Assembly: GCF_000310205.1 (NCBI RefSeq)
Contig: NZ_AMXE01000008.1
Coordinates: 1-64,000, forward strand
Source of the DNA: Thauera linaloolentis 47Lol = DSM 12138
GTDB lineage: Bacteria; Pseudomonadota; Gammaproteobacteria; Burkholderiales; Rhodocyclaceae
Reading direction: 5' to 3'
DNA length: 64,000 bases
Shown here piece by piece: positions 8,856 to 18,262 of the stretch. Position numbers and translations under genes: made by a program. Numbering within the stretch: the first letter of the stretch is position 1; every line of letters starts with the position of its first letter. Below the pieces are notes generated by a model. That model did not search any database. It had not been told where the DNA came from and saw only the letters and a program-made list of their open reading frames with translations.

Positions 8856-9437
8856 ATGACCGCGTCACCCGAAAAAATCCTCGCCACGTTCAAGACCACT
8901 GCCGAGGCGCGCGTCAACGACGTGTCTGCCGCCAGTGACAGCCTGTTGTCGACCGTCGAGCACCTCACCGCGTTGAACCTGAACACCACGCGTTCGATTC
9001 TCGACGACACGATCGCGTTGAGCCAGGCCGCGCTTGCCGTGCGCGATCCCAGGGCCCTGGCCGCGCTGCAGCTCGGCACCATCACCCCGGCGCTGCAGAA
9101 GGGTTTTGCCTATGCCAAGGCATTCACCAGCGTCGCCAGCCAGAGCCAGGCCGAACTGCTGAAGCTGGCCGAGGCGGGCATGTCGCAATGGCTGCAGAGC
9201 GTCATCGTGGCGCTCGAGGGCCTCAACCGCAATGTGCCGGTGGGCTCCGACCTCGCCGTCCGGGCGCTGAAGACCGCGGTGGTCAATGCATCGTCGGCCT
9301 ACGAAGGTGCGACCCAACTGGTCAAGCAGGTGTCCGAAGCCGCACAGGCCAACGTGGATCAGGCCGCCGCAGCCACGGTCGATGCGGTCAGCAAGGGCAC
9401 GACAGCCACGGCCACGCTGCTGAAGAGCGCCGCCTGA
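8856..9437 (+). CDS. Phasin family protein (PHB granule-associated)
   Basis: 193 residues of alternating amphipathic helix without signal peptide or membrane segment. It has the phasin pattern (LNLNTTRSILDDTIALSQAAL, then alanine-rich helices) and an alanine/threonine-rich C terminus. Phasins coat intracellular polyhydroxyalkanoate granules and control their size. The ATG at 8856 has an AAGGAG site 6 nt upstream; an upstream in-frame ATG at 8808 lies in the palindrome and is rejected. Followed by a strong hairpin terminator at 9529. Probably controlled by a PhaR-like repressor. Confidence 0.88.
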   Translation: MTASPEKILATFKTTAEARVNDVSAASDSLLSTVEHLTALNLNTTRSILDDTIALSQAALAVRDPRALAALQLGTITPALQKGFAYAKAFTSVASQSQAELLKLAEAGMSQWLQSVIVALEGLNRNVPVGSDLAVRALKTAVVNASSAYEGATQLVKQVSEAAQANVDQAAAATVDAVSKGTTATATLLKSAA

Positions 9438-9528
9438 CCGATTTCCGCATTTGATTGACCGCTTTGCCGGATGGGAGGAGCCGGCCGGCAGTGCCGGCTT
9501 TCTCGCCGGCAGTGCAAAGCGGCAATGC

Positions 9529-9571
9529 AAAAACGGAACGCCAACCCCGAAGGATTGGCGTTCCGTTTTTT
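9529..9571. terminator. Bidirectional intrinsic terminator between phasin and tRNA-Asp
   Basis: Stem ACGGAACGCCAA / TTGGCGTTCCGT with an A5 tract on the left and a T6 tract on the right, so it can end the phasin transcript (plus) and the tRNA transcript (minus). The stretch 9438-9528 before it holds only GCCGGC-rich inverted repeats. Confidence 0.85.
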
Positions 9572-9577
9572 GATGCT

Positions 9578-9654
9578 TGGCGGAGTGGACGGGACTCGAA
9601 CCCGCGACCCCCGGCGTGACAGGCCGGTATTCTAACCGACTGAACTACCACTCC
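9578..9654 (-). tRNA. tRNA-Asp (GTC)
   Basis: 77 nt including an encoded CCA. Acceptor GGAGTGG/CCACTCC, anticodon GTC, and the T-arm GGGTTCGAGTCCC are all visible on the minus strand. Identical in structure to the copy at 9996; the D-loop differs by one base. Confidence 0.97.
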
Positions 9655-9720
9655 GCACTGAACTGCACCGGCAATCTGCCGGCCTGCTTTCCAGCCCGAA
9701 AGGGCTGAAACGCCTTGAAT

Positions 9721-9796
9721 TGGCGTCCCCACGGGGATTCGAACCCCGGTTATCGCCGTGAAAGGGCGGTGTCCTAGGCCTCTAGACGATGGGGAC
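9721..9796 (-). tRNA. tRNA-Glu (TTC)
   Basis: 76 nt including CCA. Acceptor GTCCCC..., anticodon TTC in loop CTTTCAC, D-arm GTCTAGAGGCC, and T-arm GGGGTTCGAATCCCC. Lies between tRNA-Ala and tRNA-Asp in one transcript. Confidence 0.97.
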
Positions 9797-9826
9797 TGCG
9801 GTACTGCAACCACTTTTACTTCGACT

Positions 9827-9902
<76 letters not shown>

Positions 9903-9916
9903 ACAACGAGCCGTGC

Positions 9917-9946
9917 ATTGTAGCAAACCACTAACGCTTTTTACAA
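9917..9946 (-). promoter_or_regulatory. Sigma-70 promoter of the tRNA Ala-Glu-Asp group
   Basis: On the minus strand TTGTAA, 18 nt, TACAAT. The -10 element ends 14 nt before the mature 5' end of tRNA-Ala. Confidence 0.6.
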
Positions 9947-9995
9947 GATCTTCGGCCTTTGAAAATCTTGCTCAAGCATGGCTCGAACTTGAAGC

Positions 9996-10072
9996 TGGCG
10001 GAGTGGACGGGGCTCGAACCCGCGACCCCCGGCGTGACAGGCCGGTATTCTAACCAACTGAACTACCACTCC
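9996..10072 (-). tRNA. tRNA-Asp (GTC), second copy
   Basis: 77 nt including CCA with the same acceptor stem and GTC anticodon as the copy at 9578. Last gene of the upstream tRNA group. Confidence 0.97.
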
Positions 10073-10107
10073 GAACTTGCGCGCCTAGTGGAGCGCAAGG
10101 ATGAAAC

Positions 10108-10183
10108 TGGAGCGGGAAACGAGTCTCGAACTCGCGACCTCAACCTTGGCAAGGTTGCGCTCTACCAACTGAGCTATTCCCGC
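10108..10183 (-). tRNA. tRNA-Gly (GCC)
   Basis: 76 nt including CCA. 5' GCGGGAATAGCTC, anticodon GCC in stem CAACCTT/AAGGTTG, and a complete T-arm. Confidence 0.97.
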
Positions 10184-10200
10184 GTAAACCCTGGACTGCC

Positions 10201-10275
<75 letters not shown>

Positions 10276-10314
10276 AGATCCTGCCTGCTCCCGATCGATC
10301 AACTTTCGGGAGCG

Positions 10315-10343
10315 AAAAGGCCGACCCTTTCGAATCGGCCTTT
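10315..10343 (-). terminator. Terminator-like hairpin after tRNA-Lys
   Basis: Minus-strand AAAGGCCGA / TCGGCCTTTT stem and loop between tRNA-Lys and tRNA-Thr. A second 8-bp hairpin GCTCCCGA/TCGGGAGC follows at about 10287-10313. No separate promoter is visible before tRNA-Thr, so it may be an RNA-processing or partial terminator. Confidence 0.5.
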
Positions 10344-10351
10344 CATCTATC

Positions 10352-10427
<76 letters not shown>

Positions 10428-10472
10428 GGTGCCTTGCGGCGGATCGGCGTTTCCGTCGATCAAGAGCCGCGA

Positions 10473-10501
10473 ATTATAGAGAGGCTTGCCATCCGGCGCA
10501 A
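10473..10501 (-). promoter_or_regulatory. Sigma-70 promoter of the tRNA Lys-Thr-Gly-Asp group
   Basis: Minus-strand TTGCGC, 17 nt, TATAAT, followed by a GC-rich discriminator (TCGCGG) typical of stringently controlled stable-RNA promoters. The -10 element ends 45 nt before mature tRNA-Lys. Confidence 0.75.
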
Positions 10502-10517
10502 TATCCGCGCGGATATT
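10500..10517. repeat. 18-bp perfect palindrome beside the tRNA promoter
   Basis: AATATCCGC/GCGGATATT, overlapping the edge of the -35 element of the tRNA promoter and 7 nt beyond the ruvC stop. It is followed by T's on the plus strand, so it could stop antisense transcription; it could equally be an operator. Confidence 0.5.
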
Positions 10518-10523
10518 TTTTGA

Positions 10524-11081
10524 TCAGGCCAGGATGCGGCCCGCGCGCCGCCGCGTACCGGCGCCCGCCAGCCCGCCGAGCCCCTGCGCGCCGTGCGCAT
10601 GGCAGATGGCGCAGGCGAGTGCGTCGGCGGCGTCCGGGCCGGGGCTGGCATCGAGCGCCAGCAGGCGCTGCACCATGTGCTGCACCTGTTCCTTGGCCGC
10701 CTTGCCGTAGCCGACCACCGACTGCTTGACCTGCAGCGCGGTGTACTCGGCCACCGGCAGTTCGCAGGAGACGGCGCCGCAGATCACCGCGCCGCGCGCC
10801 TGGCCCAGCAGCAGCGTCGATTGCGGGTTGACGTTGACGAAGACCTTCTCGACCGCGACCACGTCGGGCCGGTAGGTGGCGATGACTTCGCGCACGCCGT
10901 CGAGCAGGGTCTTGAGGCGGCCGGGCAGTTCGCCGTCCTGGGTCTTGATGCAGCCGCTGGCGACGTAGCGCAACTGGCTGCCGAGCTGGTCCACCAGGCC
11001 GAAACCGGTGATGCGCAGCCCCGGGTCCAGCCCCAGGATGCGGGTGGCGACGCTGCGCGAGGCGGAGGGTGCGGCGCTCAA
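10524..11081 (-). CDS. ruvC: Holliday junction endodeoxyribonuclease RuvC
   Basis: 185 residues. It cuts Holliday junctions as the nuclease partner of RuvAB. The acidic catalytic set is present: Asp19 (RILGLDPG), Glu78 (VVAVEKVF) and the two Asp of the C-terminal DAADALAC motif. The only start that fits the family length is TTG at 11081, which overlaps the stop of the upstream ybjQ-like gene in TTGA. It lies ~18 kb from ruvAB. Confidence 0.93.
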   Translation of the reverse strand: MSAAPSASRSVATRILGLDPGLRITGFGLVDQLGSQLRYVASGCIKTQDGELPGRLKTLLDGVREVIATYRPDVVAVEKVFVNVNPQSTLLLGQARGAVICGAVSCELPVAEYTALQVKQSVVGYGKAAKEQVQHMVQRLLALDASPGPDAADALACAICHAHGAQGLGGLAGAGTRRRAGRILA

Positions 11082-11395
11082 GTCTGCACGGCGGTGCCGC
11101 TGACGCACACCATCAGCATGCCGTTGTCCGCGCCGAGCACTTCGTAGTCCACGTCGATACCGATGATCGCGTTGGCGCCGAGCTTCTTCGCTTCGGCCTG
11201 CATCTCGTCCATCGCGATGCGGCGGGCGTCGGACAGCGTGCGTTCGTAGGCGCCGGCACGGCCGCCGACGACGTTGCGGATCGACGCGAACATGTCCTTG
11301 AAGATGTTCGCGCCGATGATGGCTTCGCCGTTGACGACCCCCAGATACTGGCGCACCGGGCGGTTCTCGAGCGTGGAAGTGGTGGTCATCAGCAT
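11078..11395 (-). CDS. YbjQ/UPF0145 family protein
   Basis: 105 residues of the YbjQ (DUF74, 'heavy-metal-binding domain') family, with the typical [18 protein letters not shown] and [14 protein letters not shown] segments. Members assemble as pentamers; the function is unknown and metal binding is only inferred from the family name. ATG 11395 has GGAG 8 nt upstream. It overlaps ruvC by 4 nt and is probably cotranscribed. Confidence 0.88.
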   Translation of the reverse strand: MLMTTTSTLENRPVRQYLGVVNGEAIIGANIFKDMFASIRNVVGGRAGAYERTLSDARRIAMDEMQAEAKKLGANAIIGIDVDYEVLGADNGMLMVCVSGTAVQT

Positions 11396-11427
11396 GGTCC
11401 GTTCTCCGCTGTGGGGGAAGCCGCATT

Positions 11428-12321
11428 CTAGCCCTTGCGCGCCAGCCATACGCCAGCCACGGCCACGCCCATGCCGGCGAGCGCGATGCCGGTCAGCGTC
11501 TCGCCGAACATCGCCCAGGCGATCAGCGCGGTGGTCGGCGGCGTGAGGTAAAACAGGCTGGCGACGTTGACCGCGCTGCCGCTGCGGATGAGCAGATTGA
11601 GCAGGCTGATCGCGCCCAGCGACAGCACCAGCACCAGCCACAGCAGGGCGAAGATGAATTCGCCGCTCCAGTCGATGGCCATCGTTTCGGTCTGGCTGGC
11701 GATCAGTGCGGTGACGGCCAGCGTGGGCAGGAATTGCACCACCGAGCCGGTGCGCAGGTCGAAGCGCGGGCAAAAGCGCTTCTGGTACAGGGTGCCGGCG
11801 GTGATGCCGACCAGCGCCGCCAGCGCCGGCGCCAGCATGTGCAGCAGGGCGCCGGACGCGACGCCGTCCATCGTTGCCTTGCTGCCGACGACCAGGCCGA
11901 CGCCGGCAAAGCCCATCGCCAGCCCCAGCCATTGCCGCGGCGAGACGCGTTCGCCCAGCAGCAGGCCGGCGCAGGCCGCAGTCAGCAGCGGCTGCATGCC
12001 CACCACCAGCGCCGACACACCGGCGGGCAGGCCGCGATCGATGGACATGAACACGCCGCCCAGGTACAGCGCGTGCACCAGCAGGCCGGTGACGCCGATG
12101 TGGAAGGCCTCACGCGGGCTGGCGGGCCAGGGCGCGCGCATCGCCAGCGCCAGTGCCGTCATCAGCGTGATCACGAGCACGTAGCGGGCGAGCAGGAAGG
12201 TCAGGGGCTCGGCATAGGGCAGGCCGAACTTGGCGCCGATGAAGCCGGTGCTCCACAACAGCACGAACAGCAGCGGGGTCAGGCGCTGGGCCCAGGAAGC
12301 AGGAGAGGCGGGATGCGGCAT
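11428..12321 (-). CDS. DMT superfamily (EamA) transporter
   Basis: 297 residues with ten predicted membrane segments in two EamA repeats (first [17 protein letters not shown], second after residue ~160). Inner-membrane exporter of unknown substrate; amino acids or metabolites are usual for the family. It ends 33 nt before the ybjQ-like gene. A second, unrelated-in-detail EamA protein is encoded at 14839. Confidence 0.88.
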   Translation of the reverse strand: MPHPASPASWAQRLTPLLFVLLWSTGFIGAKFGLPYAEPLTFLLARYVLVITLMTALALAMRAPWPASPREAFHIGVTGLLVHALYLGGVFMSIDRGLPAGVSALVVGMQPLLTAACAGLLLGERVSPRQWLGLAMGFAGVGLVVGSKATMDGVASGALLHMLAPALAALVGITAGTLYQKRFCPRFDLRTGSVVQFLPTLAVTALIASQTETMAIDWSGEFIFALLWLVLVLSLGAISLLNLLIRSGSAVNVASLFYLTPPTTALIAWAMFGETLTGIALAGMGVAVAGVWLARKG

Positions 12322-12343
12322 GATCGGGTGGCGGGGCCGGCGG

Positions 12344-12371
12344 AAAAAAGAAAGCGGCGCCGGGCGCCGCT
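12344..12371 (-). terminator. Intrinsic terminator of yebC
   Basis: Minus-strand stem AGCGGC/GCCGCT with loop GCCCGGC, followed by TTCTTTTTT, 32 nt after the yebC stop. Confidence 0.75.
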
Positions 12372-12402
12372 CTCGGATTCTTGCGGATCGATCGGCGACA
12401 GC

Positions 12403-13128
12403 TTACTCGCCGATTTCCGCCGAAGTGTAGACCTCCTGCACGTCGTCCAGGCTTTCCAGCGCGTCGAGCAGCTTCTGCATGCGCACGGCTTCGTCGCCGG
12501 CCAGTTCGATGGCGTTTTCCGGCTTCATCGTCACTTCGCCGAATTCGGCGGTGAAGCCGGCCTTTTCCAGCGCTTCCTTCACCGTGGTGAATTCCCACGG
12601 GCCGGTGACGACCTCGATCGAGCCGTCCTCGTTGGTGACGACGTCCTCGGCGCCGGCTTCGAGCGCGGCTTCCATCAGCGCATCCTCGTCGGTGCCGGGG
12701 GCGAACAGCAACTGGCCGCAGTGCTTGAACTGGAAGGCCACGCAGCCGTCGGTGCCCATGTTGCCGCCGTACTTGGAGAAGGCGTGGCGCACGTCGGCGA
12801 CGGTGCGGGTCTTGTTGTCGGTCAGGCAGTCGACGATGATCGCCGAGCCGCCGATGCCGTAGCCCTCGTAGCGCGTTTCCTCGTAGGTGACGCCTTCGAG
12901 TTCGCCGGTGCCCTTCTTGATCGCGTTGTCGATCTTGTCCTTGGGCATGTTGACGCCCTTGGCCTTGTCCACCGCCAGGCGCAGGCGCGGGTTGAAGCCG
13001 GGGTCGCCCCCGCCCATCTTGGCGGCGACGGTGATTTCCTTTGCCAGCTTGGAGAATGCGGCGCCGCGCTTTTCGTCCTGGCGCCCCTTGCGGTGCTGAA
13101 TATTGGCCCACTTCGAATGACCAGCCAT
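12403..13128 (-). CDS. yebC: YebC/PmpR/TACO1 family protein
   Basis: 241 residues beginning [18 protein letters not shown], the family signature. YebC-type proteins are described as transcriptional regulators and, more recently, as ribosome-associated factors that help translate proline stretches; both are family knowledge. The frame stays open far upstream on the minus strand, but the conserved N terminus fixes the start at 13128. The end [10 protein letters not shown] is also typical. Divergent from the ATPase gene at 13324. Confidence 0.95.
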   Translation of the reverse strand: MAGHSKWANIQHRKGRQDEKRGAAFSKLAKEITVAAKMGGGDPGFNPRLRLAVDKAKGVNMPKDKIDNAIKKGTGELEGVTYEETRYEGYGIGGSAIIVDCLTDNKTRTVADVRHAFSKYGGNMGTDGCVAFQFKHCGQLLFAPGTDEDALMEAALEAGAEDVVTNEDGSIEVVTGPWEFTTVKEALEKAGFTAEFGEVTMKPENAIELAGDEAVRMQKLLDALESLDDVQEVYTSAEIGE

Positions 13129-13323
13129 ATGACCCTCGATACTGCCGTAAGCGATTGAAAGTTGCGCAGTATACAACCCGGGGGCGGCAGGCCGCACGCG
13201 GCATCGTGCCGTTCGTCCCGCGGTGCGTGCGGCCACGTCGCGGGGGGCAGCGTGCGCCTGATAAACTCGGGGGCGATGCGGGCAGCCCCCGCGACGACCA
13301 CGTGACCATTCCGGAGTGATGCG

Positions 13324-14826
13324 ATGACCGAAGCGCTGCTGATTGCCAAGACCGCCGACAAGGAGGTTCTCCTGCTGCCGCGCCTGGCCAACCGCCACGG
13401 GCTCATCACCGGCGCCACCGGCACCGGCAAGACGGTGACCTTGCAGAAGCTGGCGGAGTCCTTCGCCGCCATCGGCGTGCCGGTCTTCATGGCCGACGTC
13501 AAGGGCGACCTCTCCGGCATCGGCGCGGCGGGGACGAAATCCGACAAGCTGATGCAGCGCCTGGCCGCGATCGGCATCACCGAATATGCGCCGCGCGCCA
13601 ATACCGCGGTGTTCTGGGACGTGTTCGGCGAACAGGGCCACCCGGTGCGCGCCACCATCTCCGACATGGGGCCGCTGCTGATTTCCCGCCTGCTCAATCT
13701 CAACGACACCCAGACCGGCGTGCTGACGCTGGTGTTCAAGGTCGCCGACGACAACGGCCTGCTGCTGCTCGACCTGAAAGACCTGCGCGCGATGGTGCAG
13801 TACGTGGGCGAGAACGCGAAGACCTTCACCACCGAATACGGCAACATCTCCACCGCCTCCATCGGCGCCATCCAGCGCAACCTGCTGGCGCTGGAAGAGC
13901 AGGGCGGCGATGTGTTCTTCGGCGAGCCGATGCTCGACATCGCCGACCTGATGCAGACCGATGCCGACGGCCGCGGCGTCATCAACGTGCTCGCCGCCGA
14001 CCGCCTGTACCACTCGCCCAAGCTGTATTCCACCTTCCTGCTGTGGATGCTGTCCGAACTGTTCGAGCAGTTGCCGGAAGTGGGCGACCTCGACAAGCCG
14101 AAGATGGTGTTCTTCTTCGACGAAGCCCACCTGCTGTTCAACGACGCGCCCAAGGCGCTGATCGAGAAGATCGAGCAGGTCGTGCGCCTGATCCGCTCCA
14201 AGGGCGTAGGGGTGTATTTCGTCACCCAGAACCCGCTCGACGTGCCCGAGACCGTGCTCGGCCAGCTCGGCAACCGCGTGCAGCACGCGCTGCGCGCCTT
14301 CACCCCGCGCGACCAGAAGGCGGTCAAGACCGCCGCCGACACCATGCGCCCCAACCCGGCCTTCGACGCCGCGGCGGCGATCACCGAGCTGGGCGTGGGC
14401 GAGGCGCTGGCGTCCTTCCTCGACGACAAGGGGCGGCCGCAGGTGACCGAACGCTGCTTCGTCATCGCGCCGGATTCGCGCCTCGGGCCGCTGAGCACGG
14501 CGGAGCGCCAGGCGGCGGTCACCGGTTCGGTCATCTACGGCCATTACGAGAAGGCGGTCGACCGCGAATCGGCCTACGAAATCCTGCGCGCCCAGGCCGA
14601 CAGCAAGGCCGCCGCCTCGGCGCAGGCGAAACCGGGCGCAGCCGGCGGTGGTGATAGTGGCAGTGCGCTCAACGACATTCTGTTCGGCTCCACCGGCCCG
14701 CGCGGCGGCCAGCGCGACGGCCTGGTGCAGATCGCGGCGAAGACGGTGACGCGCACCATCGGCAGCAACCTGGGCCGCCAGATCGTGCGCGGCCTGCTCG
14801 GCTCCTTGCTCGGCGGCAAACGCTGA
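13324..14826 (+). CDS. HerA/FtsK-like ATPase of the DUF853 (YjgR) family
   Basis: 500 residues. Walker A GATGTGKT at residues 30-37, Walker [13 protein letters not shown] near 260, and an arginine-rich sensor region later (FTPRDQKAV). The C terminus ends in a basic glycine-rich segment ([18 protein letters not shown]). DUF853 proteins resemble the DNA translocase HerA; the cellular role is unknown. An ATG with GGAGTG upstream supports the start. It probably forms an operon with the EamA gene 12 nt downstream. Confidence 0.92.
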   Translation: MTEALLIAKTADKEVLLLPRLANRHGLITGATGTGKTVTLQKLAESFAAIGVPVFMADVKGDLSGIGAAGTKSDKLMQRLAAIGITEYAPRANTAVFWDVFGEQGHPVRATISDMGPLLISRLLNLNDTQTGVLTLVFKVADDNGLLLLDLKDLRAMVQYVGENAKTFTTEYGNISTASIGAIQRNLLALEEQGGDVFFGEPMLDIADLMQTDADGRGVINVLAADRLYHSPKLYSTFLLWMLSELFEQLPEVGDLDKPKMVFFFDEAHLLFNDAPKALIEKIEQVVRLIRSKGVGVYFVTQNPLDVPETVLGQLGNRVQHALRAFTPRDQKAVKTAADTMRPNPAFDAAAAITELGVGEALASFLDDKGRPQVTERCFVIAPDSRLGPLSTAERQAAVTGSVIYGHYEKAVDRESAYEILRAQADSKAAASAQAKPGAAGGGDSGSALNDILFGSTGPRGGQRDGLVQIAAKTVTRTIGSNLGRQIVRGLLGSLLGGKR

Positions 14827-14838
14827 GGAGCGCCATCG

Positions 14839-15738
14839 GTGATCTTGCGCGGTAGTAGCGCCGGGCTCGGCTTCGCGGTGCTGGGCGCGGTGGGTTTTTC
14901 GTTCAAGGCGATCCTGGTCAAGCTCGCCTACCGCCATGGCGTCGATGCCGAAACCCTGCTGGCACTGCGCATGGCGTTTTCGCTGCCCTTCTTCCTGGTC
15001 ATGGGCGTGCTCGCCAGCCGCAGCGCGGCTTCGCCGCTGAGCGGCGGCGACTGGGGCTGGATGGCGGGGCTGGGCTTCTTCGGCTACTACCTCGCCAGTT
15101 ATCTCGACTTTCTCGGCCTGGACTACATCAGCGCGGCGCTCGAACGGCTGATCCTGTTCAGCTACCCGACCATCGTCATCGTGCTGTCGGCGCTCTTCCT
15201 CGGCAAGCGCATCACTGCGCGTACCGTGTGGGCCCTGGCGCTGTGCTATCTGGGCATCGGTTTCGCCGTCGGGCACGACCTGCGGATATCGGGCGAGTTC
15301 GGCGACGTTGTGCTCGGCAGCGTGCTCGTGTTCGCCAGCGCGGTGAGCTATGCGCTGTACCTGATGGGCAACGGCCAGGTGGTCGGCCGCCTGGGTTCGG
15401 CGCGCGTCACTGCCTTTGCCAGCACTTTCGCCTGTGTGTTCAGCCTGGTGCAGTTCTTCGCGCTGCGGCCGGCGGAGGCGCTGTTCGCGCAGCCCTGGCA
15501 GGTGTACGGCCTGTCGCTGGCGATGGCGGTGTTCAGCACCGTGGCGCCGGTGTGGCTGGTGTCGGAGGCGATCCGCCGCCTGGGGGCGGGGCCGGTGTCG
15601 CTGACCGGCACGCTGGGGCCGGCGATCACGATCCTGCTCGGCTGGCTGATGCTGGACGAGGCAATCGGCCTCGCCCAGCTGGCCGGTACGGTGATGGTGG
15701 TGGCGGGCGTGTTGGTGATGGCGCGCCAGCGCGGCTGA
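14839..15738 (+). CDS. DMT superfamily (EamA) transporter
   Basis: 299 residues, GTG start with GAGGAG 8 nt upstream. Ten hydrophobic segments in two EamA repeats ([22 protein letters not shown] at the N terminus exceeds a single helix; second repeat from about residue 150). Inner-membrane exporter, substrate unknown. Convergent with metF. Confidence 0.88.
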   Translation: MILRGSSAGLGFAVLGAVGFSFKAILVKLAYRHGVDAETLLALRMAFSLPFFLVMGVLASRSAASPLSGGDWGWMAGLGFFGYYLASYLDFLGLDYISAALERLILFSYPTIVIVLSALFLGKRITARTVWALALCYLGIGFAVGHDLRISGEFGDVVLGSVLVFASAVSYALYLMGNGQVVGRLGSARVTAFASTFACVFSLVQFFALRPAEALFAQPWQVYGLSLAMAVFSTVAPVWLVSEAIRRLGAGPVSLTGTLGPAITILLGWLMLDEAIGLAQLAGTVMVVAGVLVMARQRG

Positions 15739-15756
15739 GGCGTGCTGCGGCCGGGG

Positions 15757-16593
15757 TCAGCGCGCGAGTCCCAGCCGTTTGCAGATCTCGGTGGTCGGGC
15801 CGGCCATGTTCATGCTGTAGAAATGCAGGCCGGGCGCGCCCGCGGCGATCAGCTTCTCGCACAGGTGGGTGACGACGTCGAGGCCGAAGGCACGGATCGA
15901 GTCGGTATCGTCGCCGTAGCTCTCGAAGGTCTTGCGCATCCAGCGCGGGAGCTCGGCGCCGCAGGCGTCCGAGAAGCGCGCCAGCTTGCTGAAGCTGCCG
16001 ATCGGCATGATGCCGGGCACGATGGGGATGTCGATGCCCATCCCGCGTACCGTGTCGACGAAATACAAGTAGGCGTCGAGGTTGTAGAAGTACTGCGTGA
16101 TCGCCGAATTGGCGCCGGCTTCGGCCTTGCGCTTGAAGGCGAGCAGATCGTCCTGCGGGCTGCGCGCCTGCGGGTGCCATTCCGGGTAGGCGGCGACTTC
16201 GATCTGGAAGCGGTCGCCGGTTTCCGCGCGGATGAACGCCACCAGTTCGTTGGCATAGCGGAATTCGCCAGGGTCGACCACGCCCGAGGGCAGGTCGCCG
16301 CGCAGCGCGACGACGCGGCGGATGCCGGCGCCGATGTATTCCTGCAGGATTTCGCGGATGTTGTCGCGGGTGGAGCCGACGCAGGACAGGTGGGGCGCGG
16401 CCTCGAAGCCGGCGGCGGCGATTTCCTTCACCGTGGCGAAGGTGCGCTCGCGCGTCGAACCGCCGGCGCCATAGGTGACGGAGAAGAAGGCCGGCTTCAG
16501 CGCCGCCAGCTTGTCGCGCGTGGCGCGCAGCTTCTCTGCGCCCTCGGCCGTGGTGGGTGGGAAAAATTCGATCGAGATTTCGGTGCTGTTCAT
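15757..16593 (-). CDS. metF: Methylenetetrahydrofolate reductase
   Basis: 278 residues. It reduces 5,10-methylene-THF to 5-methyl-THF, the methyl donor for methionine synthesis. The FAD-dependent TIM-barrel landmarks are seen: ISIEFFPP at the start, FFSVTYGAGGS, HLSCVGSTRDNIREIL, LRGDLP, and NSAITQYFYN. Its ATG overlaps the stop of tlyA (ATGA), so it is translationally coupled. With ahcY and metK in the next 7 kb it covers three steps of the methyl cycle. Confidence 0.97.
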   Translation of the reverse strand: MNSTEISIEFFPPTTAEGAEKLRATRDKLAALKPAFFSVTYGAGGSTRERTFATVKEIAAAGFEAAPHLSCVGSTRDNIREILQEYIGAGIRRVVALRGDLPSGVVDPGEFRYANELVAFIRAETGDRFQIEVAAYPEWHPQARSPQDDLLAFKRKAEAGANSAITQYFYNLDAYLYFVDTVRGMGIDIPIVPGIMPIGSFSKLARFSDACGAELPRWMRKTFESYGDDTDSIRAFGLDVVTHLCEKLIAAGAPGLHFYSMNMAGPTTEICKRLGLAR

Positions 16594-17444
16594 GGCGTGT
16601 CGGGGTGGATGCCGCCGCCCGGTGTGCGGATGGCGTGGAAGAAGAATTCGCGGTTGCCGTCGCCGCCGGTGATCGGCGAGTCGAACCAGTCGAGAAGGGT
16701 GAGCCCGGCCGCGTGCGCGGCGGCGCGTAGTTTTGTCTCGACCTCGGCGTACAAGGCGGTATCGCGCACGATGCCGCCCTTGCCGAGGCCTTGCGGGCCG
16801 ACCTCGAACTGCGGCTTGACCAGCGCCAGCACGTGGCCGTCCGCGGACAGCAAGGCGGGCCACTGCGGCAGCAGCAGCGTCAGTGAGATGAAGCTGGCGT
16901 CACACACCAGCAGGTCGAAGCCGCGTGGCGGAAAATGCTCGCCCAGATCGGCAGCGCCGAGCTGGCGGGCATTTATGCCTTCGAGCGTGACGCAGCGCGG
17001 CTCCTTGCACAGGCGCGGATGCAACTGGCCGTGGCCGACCTCCACCCCCACCATGCGGTGCGCGCCGGCCTGCAGCAGGCAGTCGGTGAAGCCGCCGGTG
17101 GACTGGCCGATGTCGAGGCAGACCGCGCCGCGCACGTCGAGCCCGCTATGTGCGAGCGCACCTTCGAGCTTGAGCGCGCCGCGCGACACGAAGCGGTCGC
17201 TGTCGTCCGGCGCCACCTGCAGCCGCGCGGAAGCGGGCAGTTCCTGCGCGGGTTTGGCCACCGGTCGGCCGTCCCAGCTCACCCGCCCGGCTTCGATCAG
17301 CGCCCGCGCCGCGGTGCGCGATGGGGCCAGCCCTTGCGTCACCAGCAACTGGTCGGCGCGTGGTTGGCCGTGGCGCGTGGCTGGTGCCCTGGTGGCTCCG
17401 GCTGCCTCGCGTGACTGCCCTTGGCGGGCATGGAAGGAGTTCAT
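16590..17444 (-). CDS. tlyA: TlyA family rRNA 2'-O-methyltransferase
   Basis: 284 residues. An N-terminal S4 RNA-binding domain (ADQLLVTQGLAPSRTAARALIEAGRV) precedes a Rossmann-like SAM methyltransferase domain (CLDIGQSTGGFTDCLLQAGA; catalytic-type KPQFEVGPQGLGKGG). TlyA proteins 2'-O-methylate cytidines in 16S/23S rRNA; those called hemolysins were misnamed. ATG 17444 is preferred over TTG 17450. Coupled to metF by a 4-nt overlap; SAM use links it to the neighbouring methyl-cycle genes. Confidence 0.9.
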   Translation of the reverse strand: MNSFHARQGQSREAAGATRAPATRHGQPRADQLLVTQGLAPSRTAARALIEAGRVSWDGRPVAKPAQELPASARLQVAPDDSDRFVSRGALKLEGALAHSGLDVRGAVCLDIGQSTGGFTDCLLQAGAHRMVGVEVGHGQLHPRLCKEPRCVTLEGINARQLGAADLGEHFPPRGFDLLVCDASFISLTLLLPQWPALLSADGHVLALVKPQFEVGPQGLGKGGIVRDTALYAEVETKLRAAAHAAGLTLLDWFDSPITGGDGNREFFFHAIRTPGGGIHPDTP

Positions 17445-17459
17445 GGACAAGGTGTTGGC

Positions 17460-17876
17460 TCAACCGAGAAAAGGGTTGAACACCATCACGCCGTCGTAGT
17501 TCTGACCATGCTTGAGGTCTTCACTGATGACGGTGTGGGCGCCCAGGCGGCCGGCGGCGCACAGGATGGCCGCATCCCAATGGCTGAGGTGCCAGCGCTC
17601 GCGCAAGGCCAGTGCCTCCAGCACCAGTTCCCGGTCCATGGGCTGCACCGGGCGGTGGCCCGCGAACTGCTCCACCAGGCGGCGCGGCGCATCCGCCGGA
17701 AGGCCGTGGCGGGGCTGCCGGGCGTTGGCGTAGAACTCCATCAGCACCTGGGTGGATAGGCCCCAGTCGGTGCTTGCCACCCAATCCCGCGCCAGCGCCC
17801 GCCGGCCGGCGTGGTCGGCGGCGAGCGAGGTCGCGTAGATCAGGATGTTGGTATCCAGGAAGTAGTTCGGATTCAT
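17460..17876 (-). CDS. PIN-domain toxin (VapC/FitB type)
   Basis: 138 residues. The PIN acidic pocket is complete: Asp8 (FLDTNILIYA), Glu47 (VLMEFY), Asp of HWDAAI and Asp of ISEDL. This predicts a Mg-dependent RNase toxin. The ATG overlaps the stop of the antitoxin gene (ATGA), the standard coupling. Ends 15 nt upstream of the tlyA start region, so the pair is wedged between tlyA and ahcY. Confidence 0.88.
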   Translation of the reverse strand: MNPNYFLDTNILIYATSLAADHAGRRALARDWVASTDWGLSTQVLMEFYANARQPRHGLPADAPRRLVEQFAGHRPVQPMDRELVLEALALRERWHLSHWDAAILCAAGRLGAHTVISEDLKHGQNYDGVMVFNPFLG

Positions 17877-18229
17877 CGGCGGTAGGCGGCGTGCCGTTCC
17901 TGCACGAGGTGATCGATTTCGCGCGTCAGGCCTCGATCGTTGGCCTGCTCGCGGCTCAGCAGAGGCGCATCGCCCCAATGCGTGCCAGCGACGATGCGAT
18001 CGAGTTCGGCGAGCAAGTCGTCCGATTCTTCCGCGCGCGCAGGCGCTATCTGCAGGTTTGCACTCGGTTCCGGCGACATTGCTCCGAGCGGGCTGTCCTG
18101 AGTCGCCAGCAAGGTTTCCAGCGTGTGCATCAGCTCGCCCTGGATGGAGCGATGGTTGCGCGCGGCCAGCGCCCGCAAGCGTGCGGCAAGCTCGTCGGGC
18201 ACTTGCTTGATCGTCAAGGTCACGGGCAT
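17873..18229 (-). CDS. Ribbon-helix-helix antitoxin (FitA/VapB type)
   Basis: 118 residues. An N-terminal RHH DNA-binding domain (LTIKQVPDELAARLRALAARNHRS) is followed by an acidic linker and a C-terminal toxin-binding segment ending QERHAAYRR. It should neutralise the PIN toxin downstream and repress its own promoter; tandem repeats at 18243 are the likely operator. ATG 18229 follows a GGAGG site. Confidence 0.85.
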   Translation of the reverse strand: MPVTLTIKQVPDELAARLRALAARNHRSIQGELMHTLETLLATQDSPLGAMSPEPSANLQIAPARAEESDDLLAELDRIVAGTHWGDAPLLSREQANDRGLTREIDHLVQERHAAYRR

Positions 18230-18242
18230 GAGTTGGCCTCCA

Positions 18243-18262
18243 ATGGTTCCAATATGGTTCCA
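18243..18262. promoter_or_regulatory. Tandem operator-like repeats of the toxin-antitoxin promoter
   Basis: Two copies of ATGGTTCCA spaced by exactly 11 bp (one helical turn); the first lies 14 nt upstream of the antitoxin ATG. ATGG-N2-CCAT symmetry within each suits a ribbon-helix-helix dimer. Confidence 0.6.

Noticed and set aside
13129-15276. Upstream extension of the yebC frame on the minus strand to 957 codons
   Set aside because: YebC starts with its conserved MAGHSKW; the extension is antisense to the HerA-like ATPase.
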